Notes: generated by a model not told the origin, from the letters alone. A DNA stretch of 64,000 bases from an uncultured Dialister sp. (GCA_902462205.1 CABQAR010000003.1:62001-126000); one strand, 5' to 3'; positions 19,039 to 27,266 are shown, numbered from the stretch's first letter. A program made the numbers and translations.

Positions 19039-19992
19039 ATGTTGATTTGTTGGCATGTGTCTAAAAGTCTTATTATCTGTTTGATTATTTTCATTTATTT
19101 TCTATTTGGCGGGAGTCAGGTGGCAGGAGCTGAAACAAATGATGAAAAAACAAATATAGAGGTAACACTAACCAATCCTAATATCGAAAGTTATGAACTG
19201 TTTTGGTGGGATTCGACACACTTTTCCGGTGAGAAAAATGCTGTTTGGATTAAGAACCAAAATGCGAAAACGGGTTCTGTCTTGAAATTTATAGTTCCTA
19301 CGAAAGAGATGCTTCGCATGCGTCTGGATTTTGGGAATAATGGGAGAGAACGAGAAATTCTTCTTCGAGAGGTTAAGGTTAATGACAAGGCAGTTAATTT
19401 GCGGAAAGTATTACCAATTAGTGAAATACATGACATGATTTATGATGAACATACAGAAGGAGTTCAATTTATAGTTACTGGGAAAGATCCTTTTATCGTA
19501 TTTCCTAAGAATATTGCGGATATTGCAGATATGGTGACAATATCTATTAATAGTCCTGATATAGAGGAGTTCTCCCTCTATTGGGGGGATTCTGCTGATT
19601 GGAGCAAGAATGCTTGGGCAGTATCTTTAAAAAACAAAAATGTTAATCAAAATGAAGAGTTGACATATGGGCTACCGACTTCAGACTTGAGAAGACTGCG
19701 TATAGATTTTGGTAAAAACAGTAAAAATCGGGAAGTTAAATTGAATTACATTCGTGTAAATGGCAATGATTTGCCACTGAAGGATTTGTTAGGCCAAAGT
19801 GAATTGAATGATCTGAGTTATAAAGAGGCTGAAAGTGGGGTTGTCTTTAAAATCAATGGATCGAATCCATACATTATCCTTCCACAGGGGCTTGAGGTGG
19901 CAGAGTTTAATTATCGGATTATTATGGTGTTTATTCCTGTTTTTATTGCGGCATGTATCATATCTTTTGGGATTATAAAATTTATGGAATAA
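19039..19992 (+). CDS. membrane-anchored exported protein with two copies of an unrecognised domain
   Basis: I do not recognise this 317-residue protein. It has an N-terminal signal sequence (residues ~8-31, ending near VAGA) and a C-terminal membrane helix (~291-315), so the body faces the outside. The body is an internal duplication: residues ~38-156 and ~166-284 align throughout. Shared marks are N-P/S-x-I-E-x-[YF]-x-L-[FY]-W-x-D-S near each start, a Trp-rich segment, P-T-[KS]-[ED]-[ML], RLDFG/RIDFG followed by K/N-N and REV/REI, and a closing P-[FY]-I-[VI]-[FL]-P. The alternating pattern suggests beta-sandwich modules. Similar modules may occur as extracytoplasmic parts of large membrane glycosyltransferases, but that is from memory and unverified. 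It is AT-rich like the polysaccharide core. Confidence 0.7.
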   Translation: MLICWHVSKSLIICLIIFIYFLFGGSQVAGAETNDEKTNIEVTLTNPNIESYELFWWDSTHFSGEKNAVWIKNQNAKTGSVLKFIVPTKEMLRMRLDFGNNGREREILLREVKVNDKAVNLRKVLPISEIHDMIYDEHTEGVQFIVTGKDPFIVFPKNIADIADMVTISINSPDIEEFSLYWGDSADWSKNAWAVSLKNKNVNQNEELTYGLPTSDLRRLRIDFGKNSKNREVKLNYIRVNGNDLPLKDLLGQSELNDLSYKEAESGVVFKINGSNPYIILPQGLEVAEFNYRIIMVFIPVFIAACIISFGIIKFME

Positions 19993-20099
19993 ATCACCGA
20001 TTAAAAGGCAAAGACGTGCTCATCAAATTTATTATTAGATATGTGAGATTCCTGTTAGTTTACCGGCGGAGTCAATAAAATACATCAGGAGGCATGACC

Positions 20100-20666
20100 A
20101 TGAAAAAGAATCTGAGGCCGGATACTTGGCTGTATCCCCAGCCTGTGCTTGTAATCGGCTCTTATGATGCCAAAGGCGTGGCGAACGGGATGGTGGCTGC
20201 GTGGGGCGGTATTTATGATACGGACCGTGTGGGATTCATGCTGGACCATACCCATAAGACGGTGGCGAATCTGCTTGAGAAGAAAGCGTTTACCGTGAGC
20301 ATGGCGACTGTATCGACCATGGCTCAGTCGGATTATCTGGGCGTGGTTTCAGGAAATAAGGTGCCTGACAAGGTGGAACGCGCCGGACTGCATGCGGTGA
20401 GAAGCGGAACCGTGGATGCGCCTGTGTTTGATGAATTTCCGCTGACACTGGAATGCAGGGTGGCAAAGGCGGATAAGGTCGGTGAGGATTATTATTTTAT
20501 CGGGAATATCGTGAATATCCTCGCCGATGAGGATATATTTACGGACGGGCGGATCGATGTGAAAAAGCTGGGCGTCATTACGTTTGATCCGGCCAACGGG
20601 AAATATATCGCGCTTGGCGATACGGTGGGAAATGCTTATCGGGAAGGACGCAAATATATGAAATGA
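20100..20666 (+). CDS. flavin reductase family protein
   Basis: Cytoplasmic FMN-binding split-barrel protein of 188 residues. Features are YPQPVLVIGSYDAKG, NGMVAAWGGIYD, HKTVANLLEKKAFTVSMA and SDYLGVVSGNKVPDK, the usual order of the flavin reductase-like domain. AGGAGG at 20087-20092 sits seven bases from ATG 20100, but only one base from the ATG at 20094, so I use 20100. Substrate is unknown; members bind FMN and pass electrons, or act as NAD(P)H:flavin reductases. It is alone, followed by a terminator, with a DUF4405 membrane protein gene next. Confidence 0.85.
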   Translation: MKKNLRPDTWLYPQPVLVIGSYDAKGVANGMVAAWGGIYDTDRVGFMLDHTHKTVANLLEKKAFTVSMATVSTMAQSDYLGVVSGNKVPDKVERAGLHAVRSGTVDAPVFDEFPLTLECRVAKADKVGEDYYFIGNIVNILADEDIFTDGRIDVKKLGVITFDPANGKYIALGDTVGNAYREGRKYMK

Positions 20667-20721
20667 GTTCCCCCGGCGGTGCGTCATTCATTTCCTGTAT
20701 TTCTATAACAATGATAAACGG

Positions 20722-20754
20722 AAAGGCAGTGCATGGTTTGGCGCTGTCTTTTTT
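20722..20754 (+). terminator. intrinsic terminator after flavin reductase gene
   Basis: GGCAGTGC pairs, with one G-U and otherwise Watson-Crick pairs, to GCGCTGTC, followed by six T residues. It separates the flavin reductase gene from the next promoter. Confidence 0.65.
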
Positions 20755-20842
20755 GATTTCTATTCCTGTTCAGAATTGCTTTTCTAAATGAAAGGGGAGC
20801 ACTTCCGGTACGAAGGCAATATTTCTGCGGGGCAGGAAATAT

Positions 20843-20871
20843 TTGTTAAATGCAGGGAAACCGCTTACAAT
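20843..20871 (+). promoter_or_regulatory. candidate promoter before DUF4405 gene
   Basis: TTGTTA and TACAAT are separated by 17 bases, about 65 bases before the ATG. A small hairpin (CGGGAGTCTCATTCCCG) lies between the -10 box and the gene. Confidence 0.55.
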
Positions 20872-20935
20872 AAATATATAAGGAAGGTATCGGGAGTCTC
20901 ATTCCCGTCGGTATATTTCGCTGGGAGATGATTTT

Positions 20936-21595
20936 ATGAATATGAAGATGAAATTGAAGGTGGGGATAGATATAGTCATGGTCGTACTTCTGTTTACCGC
21001 CATGGCATATCCGATGCTGCCGAGGCTTCATAAAGGCGCGGGCATGGCTTTTTTTGCCCTTGTGGTGGCGCATCAGCTGCTGAACTGGCAGTGGTGGAAG
21101 GGGCTGTTTCGGGGACGTTTCACGAAGTTCCGCATTCTGCAGGCGGCAGCCACGGTCATTCTTCTTGCGGCGGTGCTTGGCGTCGTGGGAAGCGGATCAA
21201 TGGTTCATGCCCACGGACCGGCCAATGCGCTGGTGCAGATGAAACGGTCTCTGGCAGGCGTGGCGCATGTATCGATGGCCTACTGGGCATTCATTTTTGC
21301 AGGTCTCCATCTCGGATTCAACTGGAATGTGATGCAGGGGATGCTCAGGCGAGTGATGAAACCTTCCCATCTGCGTGATGAAATATCCCAGACCGTGGTG
21401 CTCGGCATATCCGTATATGGCGCTTATGTATTCTATGACCGCTATGTATATGAGTATCTGCTCATGCTGAATCAGCGCGCATTGTTTAATATTGATGACA
21501 CGCCGTTTGCCTTTGCTGTGGATTTCTTTTCCATGTTCGTCCTCTTTGCATTTCTCGGACTGCGTCTGGCGAAGTGGCGCGCGTTGAAATCATAA
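20936..21595 (+). CDS. DUF4405 membrane protein (cytochrome b-like)
   Basis: Integral membrane protein of 219 residues with five or six helices. The first half matches the DUF4405 domain: helix 1 with DIVMVVLLFTAMAYP, then HKGAGMAFFALVVAHQLLNWQWWKGLF and FAGLHLGFNW. The repeated His residues within helices are the expected axial ligands for b-type heme, so an electron-carrying role in the membrane is likely. Most DUF4405 proteins are shorter; here a C-terminal extension adds two more helices. A second, shorter DUF4405 gene lies at 34712. It ends just before a bidirectional terminator. Confidence 0.78.
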   Translation: MNMKMKLKVGIDIVMVVLLFTAMAYPMLPRLHKGAGMAFFALVVAHQLLNWQWWKGLFRGRFTKFRILQAAATVILLAAVLGVVGSGSMVHAHGPANALVQMKRSLAGVAHVSMAYWAFIFAGLHLGFNWNVMQGMLRRVMKPSHLRDEISQTVVLGISVYGAYVFYDRYVYEYLLMLNQRALFNIDDTPFAFAVDFFSMFVLFAFLGLRLAKWRALKS

Positions 21596-21597
21596 AA

Positions 21598-21637
21598 AAG
21601 AAAAGAGATGCTCTCCGTTGAGGGACATCTCTTTTTT
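21598..21637. terminator. bidirectional intrinsic terminator
   Basis: AAAAGAGATG and CATCTCTTTTTT form a strong stem with A-rich and T-rich flanks. It can stop both the DUF4405 gene on the plus strand and the convergent DMT transporter gene on the minus strand. Confidence 0.88.
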
Positions 21638-21659
21638 GCTGTGCTTATTCAGGTCCGGT

Positions 21660-22541
21660 TCAGGCCGTTTTTGCTTTCCGCGGACGTGCTATTTTTATGG
21701 GGAGGCTCGAAATCAGGAGGCTTCCCACGATGAGGGCCGCGCCGAGGATTCCGTTCATGTCCAGATGTTCAGTAAGGAAAAGGAAACTGAGGAACGTCGC
21801 GGATAAGGGGGAAATCGCGCAGAATAATCCGGCACGGTCCGCTTCCATGTATTTCTGGGCGACCGGCTGCAACGTGAATCCTATGACGGAGCAGAAAAGC
21901 GCCAGCGCGAGGACGCAGCTCCAGATCGAAGCGTTTTCGGGGATGGACGGCGTTTCCATCAGAAAGGCGGCGGGAAGGGCGAAGAGGCCCATGAATCCGT
22001 TCTGCAGGATGCCTAAGGTGAGGGCGTCGTCATTTTTGGAAACACGGTCCGTCGTGATGATGGCGGCCGCATAAGTCATGGCCGCGCCGAAACAGAGGAG
22101 CTCGCCGGTGGTGAAAGAGAATGTCTCACCCTTCAGCGTCAGGAATGCGACGCCGGCAAGCGCAAGCACCGTGCTGAACACCGTGGTGACGGACGGCAGC
22201 GTCCTTGTGAGAACCATCGAGAACAGGGGAACGAAGACGATGGCCGTATTTTCAATGAAACTGGTGACGGAAGCAGGCGTCGTGGTGAGGCCGTACAGCT
22301 CGAAAACCATGACGATGAAAAAAGCACCGCCAATGAGGGCGCCGTGGAGCACTGTCCCTTTTGTCGCCTGCATAAGCCTTTTATGGAATATGAGGGCGAG
22401 GACGGAAAAAGCAATCAGGGAACGGAGCGATAAAAGAGTGACGGGCTCCAATCCTGTCAGGGCGACCTTGCTGAATAAAAAAGAAGAGCTCCTTACGATC
22501 AGCGCAGTCAGAAGTAAAAGCTCCGCGTTCCTTACAGACAT
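21660..22541 (-). CDS. EamA/DMT family transporter
   Basis: Inner-membrane permease of 293 residues with ten predicted helices in two EamA repeats, as in the drug/metabolite transporter superfamily. Marks are KVALTGLEPVTLLSLRSLIAF in the first repeat and LEPVAQKYMEADRAG-like LQPVAQKYMEADRAGLFCAISPLSA in the second. Start ATG follows GGAGGTTTTT. It is divergent from a LysR gene with a 143-base shared control region, the typical layout of a regulator next to its target exporter. The substrate is unknown, probably a metabolite such as an amino acid. Confidence 0.85.
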   Translation of the reverse strand: MSVRNAELLLLTALIVRSSSFLFSKVALTGLEPVTLLSLRSLIAFSVLALIFHKRLMQATKGTVLHGALIGGAFFIVMVFELYGLTTTPASVTSFIENTAIVFVPLFSMVLTRTLPSVTTVFSTVLALAGVAFLTLKGETFSFTTGELLCFGAAMTYAAAIITTDRVSKNDDALTLGILQNGFMGLFALPAAFLMETPSIPENASIWSCVLALALFCSVIGFTLQPVAQKYMEADRAGLFCAISPLSATFLSFLFLTEHLDMNGILGAALIVGSLLISSLPIKIARPRKAKTA

Positions 22542-22609
22542 AAAAACCTCCGATACATGGCCGGCGCCCCTCTGTTATATGCGGGCAGGCCGGGCGGCAT
22601 TTCATTTTC

Positions 22610-22637
22610 TTGACAATATTGTACGTTTTTATATATA
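22610..22637 (+). promoter_or_regulatory. LysR promoter with overlapping dyad
   Basis: A perfect -35 TTGACA is followed after 16 bases by TATATA. An inverted repeat, CGTTTT at 22624-22629 and AAAACG at 22644-22649, overlaps the promoter spacer and -10 box. A dyad across a promoter between a LysR gene and a divergent gene is a reasonable autoregulatory operator, but this is inference. Confidence 0.55.
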
Positions 22638-22684
22638 TTGAGTAAAACGATATATAATCAATAGTGTTATGAGGGAATATCAAT

Positions 22685-23548
22685 ATGGATGCAGAAAAAT
22701 GCAGGGCGCTGCTGTGGGCGATCGAGCTCGGGAATTTATCTGAAACAGCGGAAAAATTAGGCTATACGCCATCGGGAATCAGCCGGATGATGGCGTCCAT
22801 GGAAACGGAAACGGGATTTCCCCTGCTTGTCCGAAGCCGGACAGGCGTGGCGCCGACGGAGGAGTGCCTGCATCTGCTGCCGATCATCCGGGAAATGGCG
22901 AGGCTGGGTGAAGTATTCCGGCAGAAAACGGATGACATACAGGGCATCCATGTGGGCACGGTGCGGATCGGGACGGCATACACTTATTACTATCCCCTCA
23001 TCGGCGACGTGATTTCCGCCTTCTCCAAAAAATATCCACAGGTGAAAGTGGAGCTGCAGGAAAATTTCAGCACCATACTGGCGGATAAGCTGTCCCGCCA
23101 TGAAATAGACATCGCGGTCATCAGCCACCGTGACGGAGATTTCGACTGGATCCCCCTGATCGAGGATCCGCTGATCGCATGGGTACCGGAAAGCTTCCTG
23201 CCCGGCGAGGAAATCTATCCGCTGAAACGGTTTGAAACGGATTCCTTCATTGAAATATTTCCCGGCGGCGAAAGCGACAATTCCCGATTCTTCGCGCGGG
23301 AAAACATCCGGCCGAATGCAAGATATTCCGCACTGACGACATTCTCCGGATGGTCGATGGTGGAAGCAGGACTGGGCGTGACCCTGACAAACAACCTGTA
23401 CAGGAATTCCTGGCACGGCAAAGTGAGGGCGCTGAAAACGGATATCGAATACAAAGTCCCTATCGGGATCGCCGTTTCCAAAAAAGAAATATGCTCGCCT
23501 GCGGCAGGGAAATTCATGGAAGAACTCATCAGGGAAATTAATCAGTAA
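22685..23548 (+). CDS. LysR family transcriptional regulator
   Basis: DNA-binding regulator of 287 residues with an N-terminal winged helix-turn-helix (residues ~3-60; LSETAEKLGYTPSGISRMMASMETETGFPLLVR-like region) and a C-terminal periplasmic-binding-like effector domain (~90-285). It is divergent from the DMT transporter gene and 18 bases upstream of araD. It may therefore control the transporter and perhaps araD. The helix-turn-helix differs slightly from classical LysR (TPSGISRMMASME instead of QPAVSRQIKKLE). It resembles the regulator at 55248, which also adjoins a DMT transporter gene. Confidence 0.88.
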   Translation: MDAEKCRALLWAIELGNLSETAEKLGYTPSGISRMMASMETETGFPLLVRSRTGVAPTEECLHLLPIIREMARLGEVFRQKTDDIQGIHVGTVRIGTAYTYYYPLIGDVISAFSKKYPQVKVELQENFSTILADKLSRHEIDIAVISHRDGDFDWIPLIEDPLIAWVPESFLPGEEIYPLKRFETDSFIEIFPGGESDNSRFFARENIRPNARYSALTTFSGWSMVEAGLGVTLTNNLYRNSWHGKVRALKTDIEYKVPIGIAVSKKEICSPAAGKFMEELIREINQ

Positions 23549-23566
23549 TCGGAAAAGAGGAAGCAA

Positions 23567-24265
23567 ATGCTCAGAAAATTAAAAGAACAGGTCTGTGCCG
23601 CGAATCTGGAACTGGCCCGCCGCGGCATCGTGATTTACACATGGGGAAACGTAAGCGGTATCGACAGGAAAAAAGGACTGGTCGTCATCAAGCCGTCAGG
23701 CGTTCCCTATGAAGGGATGACGGCGGAGGACATGGTCGTCGTCGATCTGGAAACAGGTGGAACGGTCGACGGGAAATGGAAGCCCTCCTCCGATACGGAA
23801 ACGCATCTGGCGCTTTACCACGCCTTTCCTGAAATCGGCGGAGTGACCCATACCCATTCCATCCACGCCGTTTCCTTCGCGCAGGCGGGCATGGACATTC
23901 CTGCCCTCGGCACGACACATGCTGACTATTTCCATGGAAACATCCCCTGCACGCGGCTGCTGTCAGAGGCAGAAACAAAAGAAGACTACGAAGGAAATAC
24001 AGGGAAAGTCATCGTGGAAACCATCAGGGGACGGAAACTCGAACCGCTGGAAATGCCTGGCGTCATCGTGAGAAACCACGGCCCCTTCACATGGGGGAAA
24101 GATGCGGCGGAATCCGTTTACCATGCGGTGGTCATGGAAACGGTGGCGGAAATGGCGCTGAAAACGAAACTGCTGGATGCGTCGGCCTGTCTGCCGCAGT
24201 ACATCATGGATAAACATTACCGGCGGAAACACGGCCCTGATGCCTATTACGGACAGGGAAAATAA
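23567..24265 (+). CDS. araD: L-ribulose-5-phosphate 4-epimerase
   Basis: Class II aldolase-fold zinc enzyme of 232 residues that converts L-ribulose 5-phosphate to D-xylulose 5-phosphate. The product shows TWGNVSGIDR, IKPSGVPYEGM, SSDTETHLALYHAFPEIGGVTHTHS (zinc His residues), ALGTTHADYFHG and NHGPFTWG. The TTHADYFHG block favours AraD over L-fuculose-phosphate aldolase, although YiaS/UlaF-type epimerases for L-xylulose or L-ascorbate breakdown share it. No araA or araB gene lies beside it, so its role may be salvage of pentose phosphates. Confidence 0.87.
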   Translation: MLRKLKEQVCAANLELARRGIVIYTWGNVSGIDRKKGLVVIKPSGVPYEGMTAEDMVVVDLETGGTVDGKWKPSSDTETHLALYHAFPEIGGVTHTHSIHAVSFAQAGMDIPALGTTHADYFHGNIPCTRLLSEAETKEDYEGNTGKVIVETIRGRKLEPLEMPGVIVRNHGPFTWGKDAAESVYHAVVMETVAEMALKTKLLDASACLPQYIMDKHYRRKHGPDAYYGQGK

Positions 24266-24274
24266 AAGAAATCG

Positions 24275-24319
24275 AAAATGCACTCCCGAAACAGGAACGA
24301 CTGCCGAGGAGTGCATTTT
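24275..24319 (+). terminator. intrinsic terminator after araD
   Basis: AAAATGCACTCC and GGAGTGCATTTT form a 12-base-pair perfect stem around a 21-base loop, ending in T residues. Confidence 0.82.
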
Positions 24320-24332
24320 GCATAAGAAAATA

Positions 24333-24362
24333 TTCTTCTTAAAAGGGAAATTTTAGTATAAT
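24333..24362 (+). promoter_or_regulatory. candidate promoter for rlmD
   Basis: A perfect TATAAT at 24357-24362 lies about 50 bases before the ATG. The -35 region (TTCTTC, 18 bases upstream) is weak. Confidence 0.45.
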
Positions 24363-24413
24363 GAAAGAAAATAAAACAAGTCAGGCAAAGCCCGATATGT
24401 AGGAGATAGAGAA

Positions 24414-25793
24414 ATGAAAAATAATCCGGCACCGGTTGAAATCAATAAAACATACGCCATGGAAATCAACGATCTGGGAATCCATGGGGAAGGGATCGGC
24501 CGTATCGACGGATTCACCGTATTTGTGCACGGCGCGCTTCCCGAAGAAACCGTGACAGTCCGCATCACGGGATTGAAAAAATCCTATGCCGTCGGGAAAC
24601 TCCTCTCCATTGAAAAAGAATCCCCCTTCCGCACGAAGCCGGAATGCCCTGTCTATGAAGAATGCGGCGGCTGCCAGATTTCCCACCTCACCTATGAAGG
24701 ACAGCTGCAGGTCAAATACCGCCATGTCAGGGACGTCATAGAACGAATCGCAGGGGAATCGGGAGAACTGGTGAAACCGGTATTTCCGGCGGAAACGCCC
24801 TTCGCGTACAGAAATAAAATGGCTGTTCCGGCGGGCATGGTCAAGGGGAAACCCTCCCTTGGCTACTACCGGCAGAGAAGCCACGACATCATCCCCGTCG
24901 CCTCCTGCGCCATCCAGCAGGAAGAAAACAACCGCCTCCTTCATTTCGCGCAGCAGTTCATAGAAAAATACCATGTATCCCTCTATGACGAAAAATCAAG
25001 AAAAGGCAGCTTCCGCCACCTGATGGGGCGCGTGGGGGATGGCGGAAAAGTCATGGCCGTCCTCATCACCGCCGAAAAAAATCTGCGGGAAGAAGAAAAA
25101 TGGATAGAAGAAATACAGAAACAACTGCCGGAAGTAGTTTCCCTCTATAATAATATCCAGCCCCATCCGGGCAATGTCATACTGGGGCCTGAAATCAGGC
25201 ACCTCTGGGGACAAAAATCACTCACCGCATCCCTGTGCGGCATTCGGTTCGAAGTGTCGCCCTACTCCTTCTTCCAGGTGCATAAGGCGCAGGCGGAAGC
25301 GCTCTACGGGAAAGCGCTGGAATTCGCAGACCTCCAAGGAGGAGAAACAGTCATCGATGCCTACTGCGGCACAGGCACGATCTCCCTCTGCCTTGCAAAA
25401 AAAGCAAAACGGGTGATCGGCATAGAAATCGTGAAGCCTGCCATAGAAGACGCCAAGAGAAATGCGGTATTCAACCATATTGCCAATGCGGAATTCCATG
25501 CGGCCGATGCGGGAAAACTCATGCCCGAGCTTTATAGAGAGGGACTCCGCCCGGATGTGATCGTCATGGATCCCGTCAGGGCAGGCTGCAGCGAATCCGT
25601 ACTGAACGCGGCGGCAGACATGGAACCGGAACGAATCATCTACGTCTCCTGCAATCCGGCCACCTTCGCCAGAGATGCGAAAATCCTGCGCCGGAAAGGC
25701 TACGAATTAAAAGAAATCCAGCCGGTAGACATGTTCCCCCAGACAATGCATGTGGAAACGGTGGCGCTGATGGTAAGGATCGAAGGGGAATAG
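24414..25793 (+). CDS. rlmD: 23S rRNA (uracil-C5)-methyltransferase, RlmD/RumA family
   Basis: SAM-dependent RNA methyltransferase of 459 residues. Residues ~10-70 form a TRAM RNA-binding domain. Cys78, Cys84 and Cys87 (CPVYEECGGC), with a later Cys near 165, are placed to hold a 4Fe-4S cluster. The catalytic domain has FFQVHKAQAEALY, DAYCGTGTISLCLA (SAM site), VMDPVRAGCSE and YVSCNPATFARD with the nucleophilic Cys. The family ends in DMFPQTMHVETVALM, followed by only six more codons. That closing stretch is repeated perfectly at 29097-29120, marking this 3' end as the entry site of the next 3.3 kb. The enzyme itself is complete. RlmCD-type dual specificity is possible in Firmicutes. Confidence 0.94.
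   Translation: MKNNPAPVEINKTYAMEINDLGIHGEGIGRIDGFTVFVHGALPEETVTVRITGLKKSYAVGKLLSIEKESPFRTKPECPVYEECGGCQISHLTYEGQLQVKYRHVRDVIERIAGESGELVKPVFPAETPFAYRNKMAVPAGMVKGKPSLGYYRQRSHDIIPVASCAIQQEENNRLLHFAQQFIEKYHVSLYDEKSRKGSFRHLMGRVGDGGKVMAVLITAEKNLREEEKWIEEIQKQLPEVVSLYNNIQPHPGNVILGPEIRHLWGQKSLTASLCGIRFEVSPYSFFQVHKAQAEALYGKALEFADLQGGETVIDAYCGTGTISLCLAKKAKRVIGIEIVKPAIEDAKRNAVFNHIANAEFHAADAGKLMPELYREGLRPDVIVMDPVRAGCSESVLNAAADMEPERIIYVSCNPATFARDAKILRRKGYELKEIQPVDMFPQTMHVETVALMVRIEGE
25749..25772 (+). repeat. left 24-bp direct repeat in rlmD 3' end
   Basis: Twenty-four bases coding HVETVALM at the end of rlmD are repeated without mismatch at 29097-29120. The two copies bound the AT-rich accessory stretch, as attL and attR bound an integrated element. 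Confidence 0.8.
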
Positions 25794-25937
25794 TCGCGAA
25801 AGCCCAGTAATACTGCGGTTTTCGGGCAATCGGACAAATTTGGCATCGTGCAGACAAAACGCTTCTCGGTAACTTATCCAAGAGAAGAAGTGCTCAATAA
25901 GTGTGAGAGTTGAGTTGCCGGATTAGATGTCGGGTAG

Positions 25938-26543
25938 TTGAGTGTTCAAAATAGATGTAAAAACGATAAATTTGAGGTTGTGGGGGAGGGATATATCATA
26001 GAGCCAATAAATTTTTCATGGAATGAGTTTGAACAAAATTTATTTCAAGACGGAAAGTGGGAAATACTATCAAAGTACAAAATTAAAATAAATGATTCAT
26101 CAGAGAAAAGATACAAATTAGAGATGATTTTATATAAGATGACTCACAAATATGTAGCAAGATGGGCAATAGAAAATGCTCAAGCGTTTTTATCTTTTAT
26201 AGAGATTGATAATAAAGAGTTAAAGGAATCAATCATAAGTGAAACAACAGCGGTATTAAATATGCGTATTGACGGTAAATCAAGTGCGTATAAACTGAGA
26301 AATGCTGGATTTTTAGCAAATAAATTAGGGCAAATGGCAAGAAATGATTTAAGTAAATATTCTGCAAGAGTATTTGCACAATCTATAGCAACTGGTCATA
26401 TGAGAGAACATGCTATTGTATCATCTGATTATGTTATTAAAGTTATTAATATTTTATTCCCTAAAGATATGTTAAAGGTCGAAGAAGAAAGAAATCGGCA
26501 AATTGAATTAGCGAATCAAATTTTAAATGAAAATGATATTTAA
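25938..26543 (+). CDS. putative immunity protein, Imm5-like
   Basis: A 201-residue cytoplasmic protein, largely helical, at about 30% GC. The stretch VARWAIENAQAFLSFIE, then SSAYKLRNAGFLANKLGQMA, then KYSARVFAQSIATGHMREHAIVSS resembles Firmicute proteins annotated as putative immunity proteins related to the Imm-5 fold, in which Trp-Ala and His-containing helices recur. No toxin or polymorphic-toxin gene is beside it. The start is uncertain: TTG 25938 is the first in-frame start after a stop, but no good Shine-Dalgarno precedes it, so the 5' end may have been damaged by the insertion. Family call is from memory of the pattern. Confidence 0.6.
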   Translation: MSVQNRCKNDKFEVVGEGYIIEPINFSWNEFEQNLFQDGKWEILSKYKIKINDSSEKRYKLEMILYKMTHKYVARWAIENAQAFLSFIEIDNKELKESIISETTAVLNMRIDGKSSAYKLRNAGFLANKLGQMARNDLSKYSARVFAQSIATGHMREHAIVSSDYVIKVINILFPKDMLKVEEERNRQIELANQILNENDI

Positions 26544-26572
26544 ACAAATCAGAAGTTGTGGAGGAAAATAGT

Positions 26573-27082
26573 TTGATTGTAAGACAGGAAAGATTAGAAG
26601 ATTATGATGAGGTATATCGTGTCGTAAAAGAAGCATTTAAAAGTGCGGAATACGCTGACGGAAACGAACAAGATTTAGTTGCTGAATTAAGAAAAAGCAA
26701 AGCATTCATTCCTAAACTATCTCTTGTTGCTGTTGAAGATGATAAAATCGTGGGACACATTCTTTTTACAAAAGCACTTGTTCAAGGTAGGGAGGTTCTT
26801 GCGCTTGCACCTCTTTCAGTATTACCCGATTACCAAAATAGAGGGATTGGCTTATCCTTGGTGAAAGAAGGACACGAAATTGCACATAAATTGGGATATG
26901 AGTATTCCGTTGTTTTAGGACATTCCAAATACTATCCAAAGGCAGGGTATATACCAGCAAGTCAGTACGGAATAAAAGCACCATTTGAGATTGATGATGA
27001 AAGTTTTATGGCGATCTGTTTTAGTACAAGTCAAAACAAATTAAATGGAATTGTAGAGTACGATAAAGCTTTTGGAGTGTGA
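26573..27082 (+). CDS. GNAT family N-acetyltransferase
   Basis: Acetyl-CoA-dependent N-acetyltransferase of 169 residues. The acetyl-CoA loop is in LSVLPDYQNRGIGLSLVKEG (R/Q-x-x-G-x-G/A form NRGIG), preceded by the beta strand IVGHILFTKALV. The remainder (VVLGHSKYYPKAGYIPA) matches the YhbS-like subgroup. I start at TTG 26573 because GGAGGA lies six bases upstream and the protein then begins MIVRQERLEDYDEVY; GTG 26558 would sit on the ribosome-binding site. It lies 29 bases after the Imm5-like gene. Substrate unknown. Confidence 0.85.
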   Translation: MIVRQERLEDYDEVYRVVKEAFKSAEYADGNEQDLVAELRKSKAFIPKLSLVAVEDDKIVGHILFTKALVQGREVLALAPLSVLPDYQNRGIGLSLVKEGHEIAHKLGYEYSVVLGHSKYYPKAGYIPASQYGIKAPFEIDDESFMAICFSTSQNKLNGIVEYDKAFGV

Positions 27083-27197
27083 TGTAAATCCCAGTTTGCA
27101 GTGCTTTAGACTTTTTCCATCCAACGACATTCTATTAGACAACTTCCATCCTGCAACGAGCGTGAAGCCCCACTGCTTAACGTAGGCGTATCATCAG

Positions 27198-27266
27198 GGA
27201 GTTTTGATACATGTGGAGACCTGTTGTCTCTTAGCGAAGTCAAGCGCCAGCTTAGACCTAGATTAG
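27198..27266 (+). pseudogene. relic of an RlmD-like C-terminus (internal copy)
   Basis: Codons from 27210 read HVETCCLLAKSS, followed by SASLDLD and a stop. This matches the closing HVET-V-LL-S/AK pattern of RlmD-family proteins, and its first bases CATGTGGAGAC match the 24-bp boundary repeat with one difference. No start or upstream coding sequence survives. The rest of the 259-base gap between the GNAT and ATPase genes shows no other gene. Confidence 0.5.
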
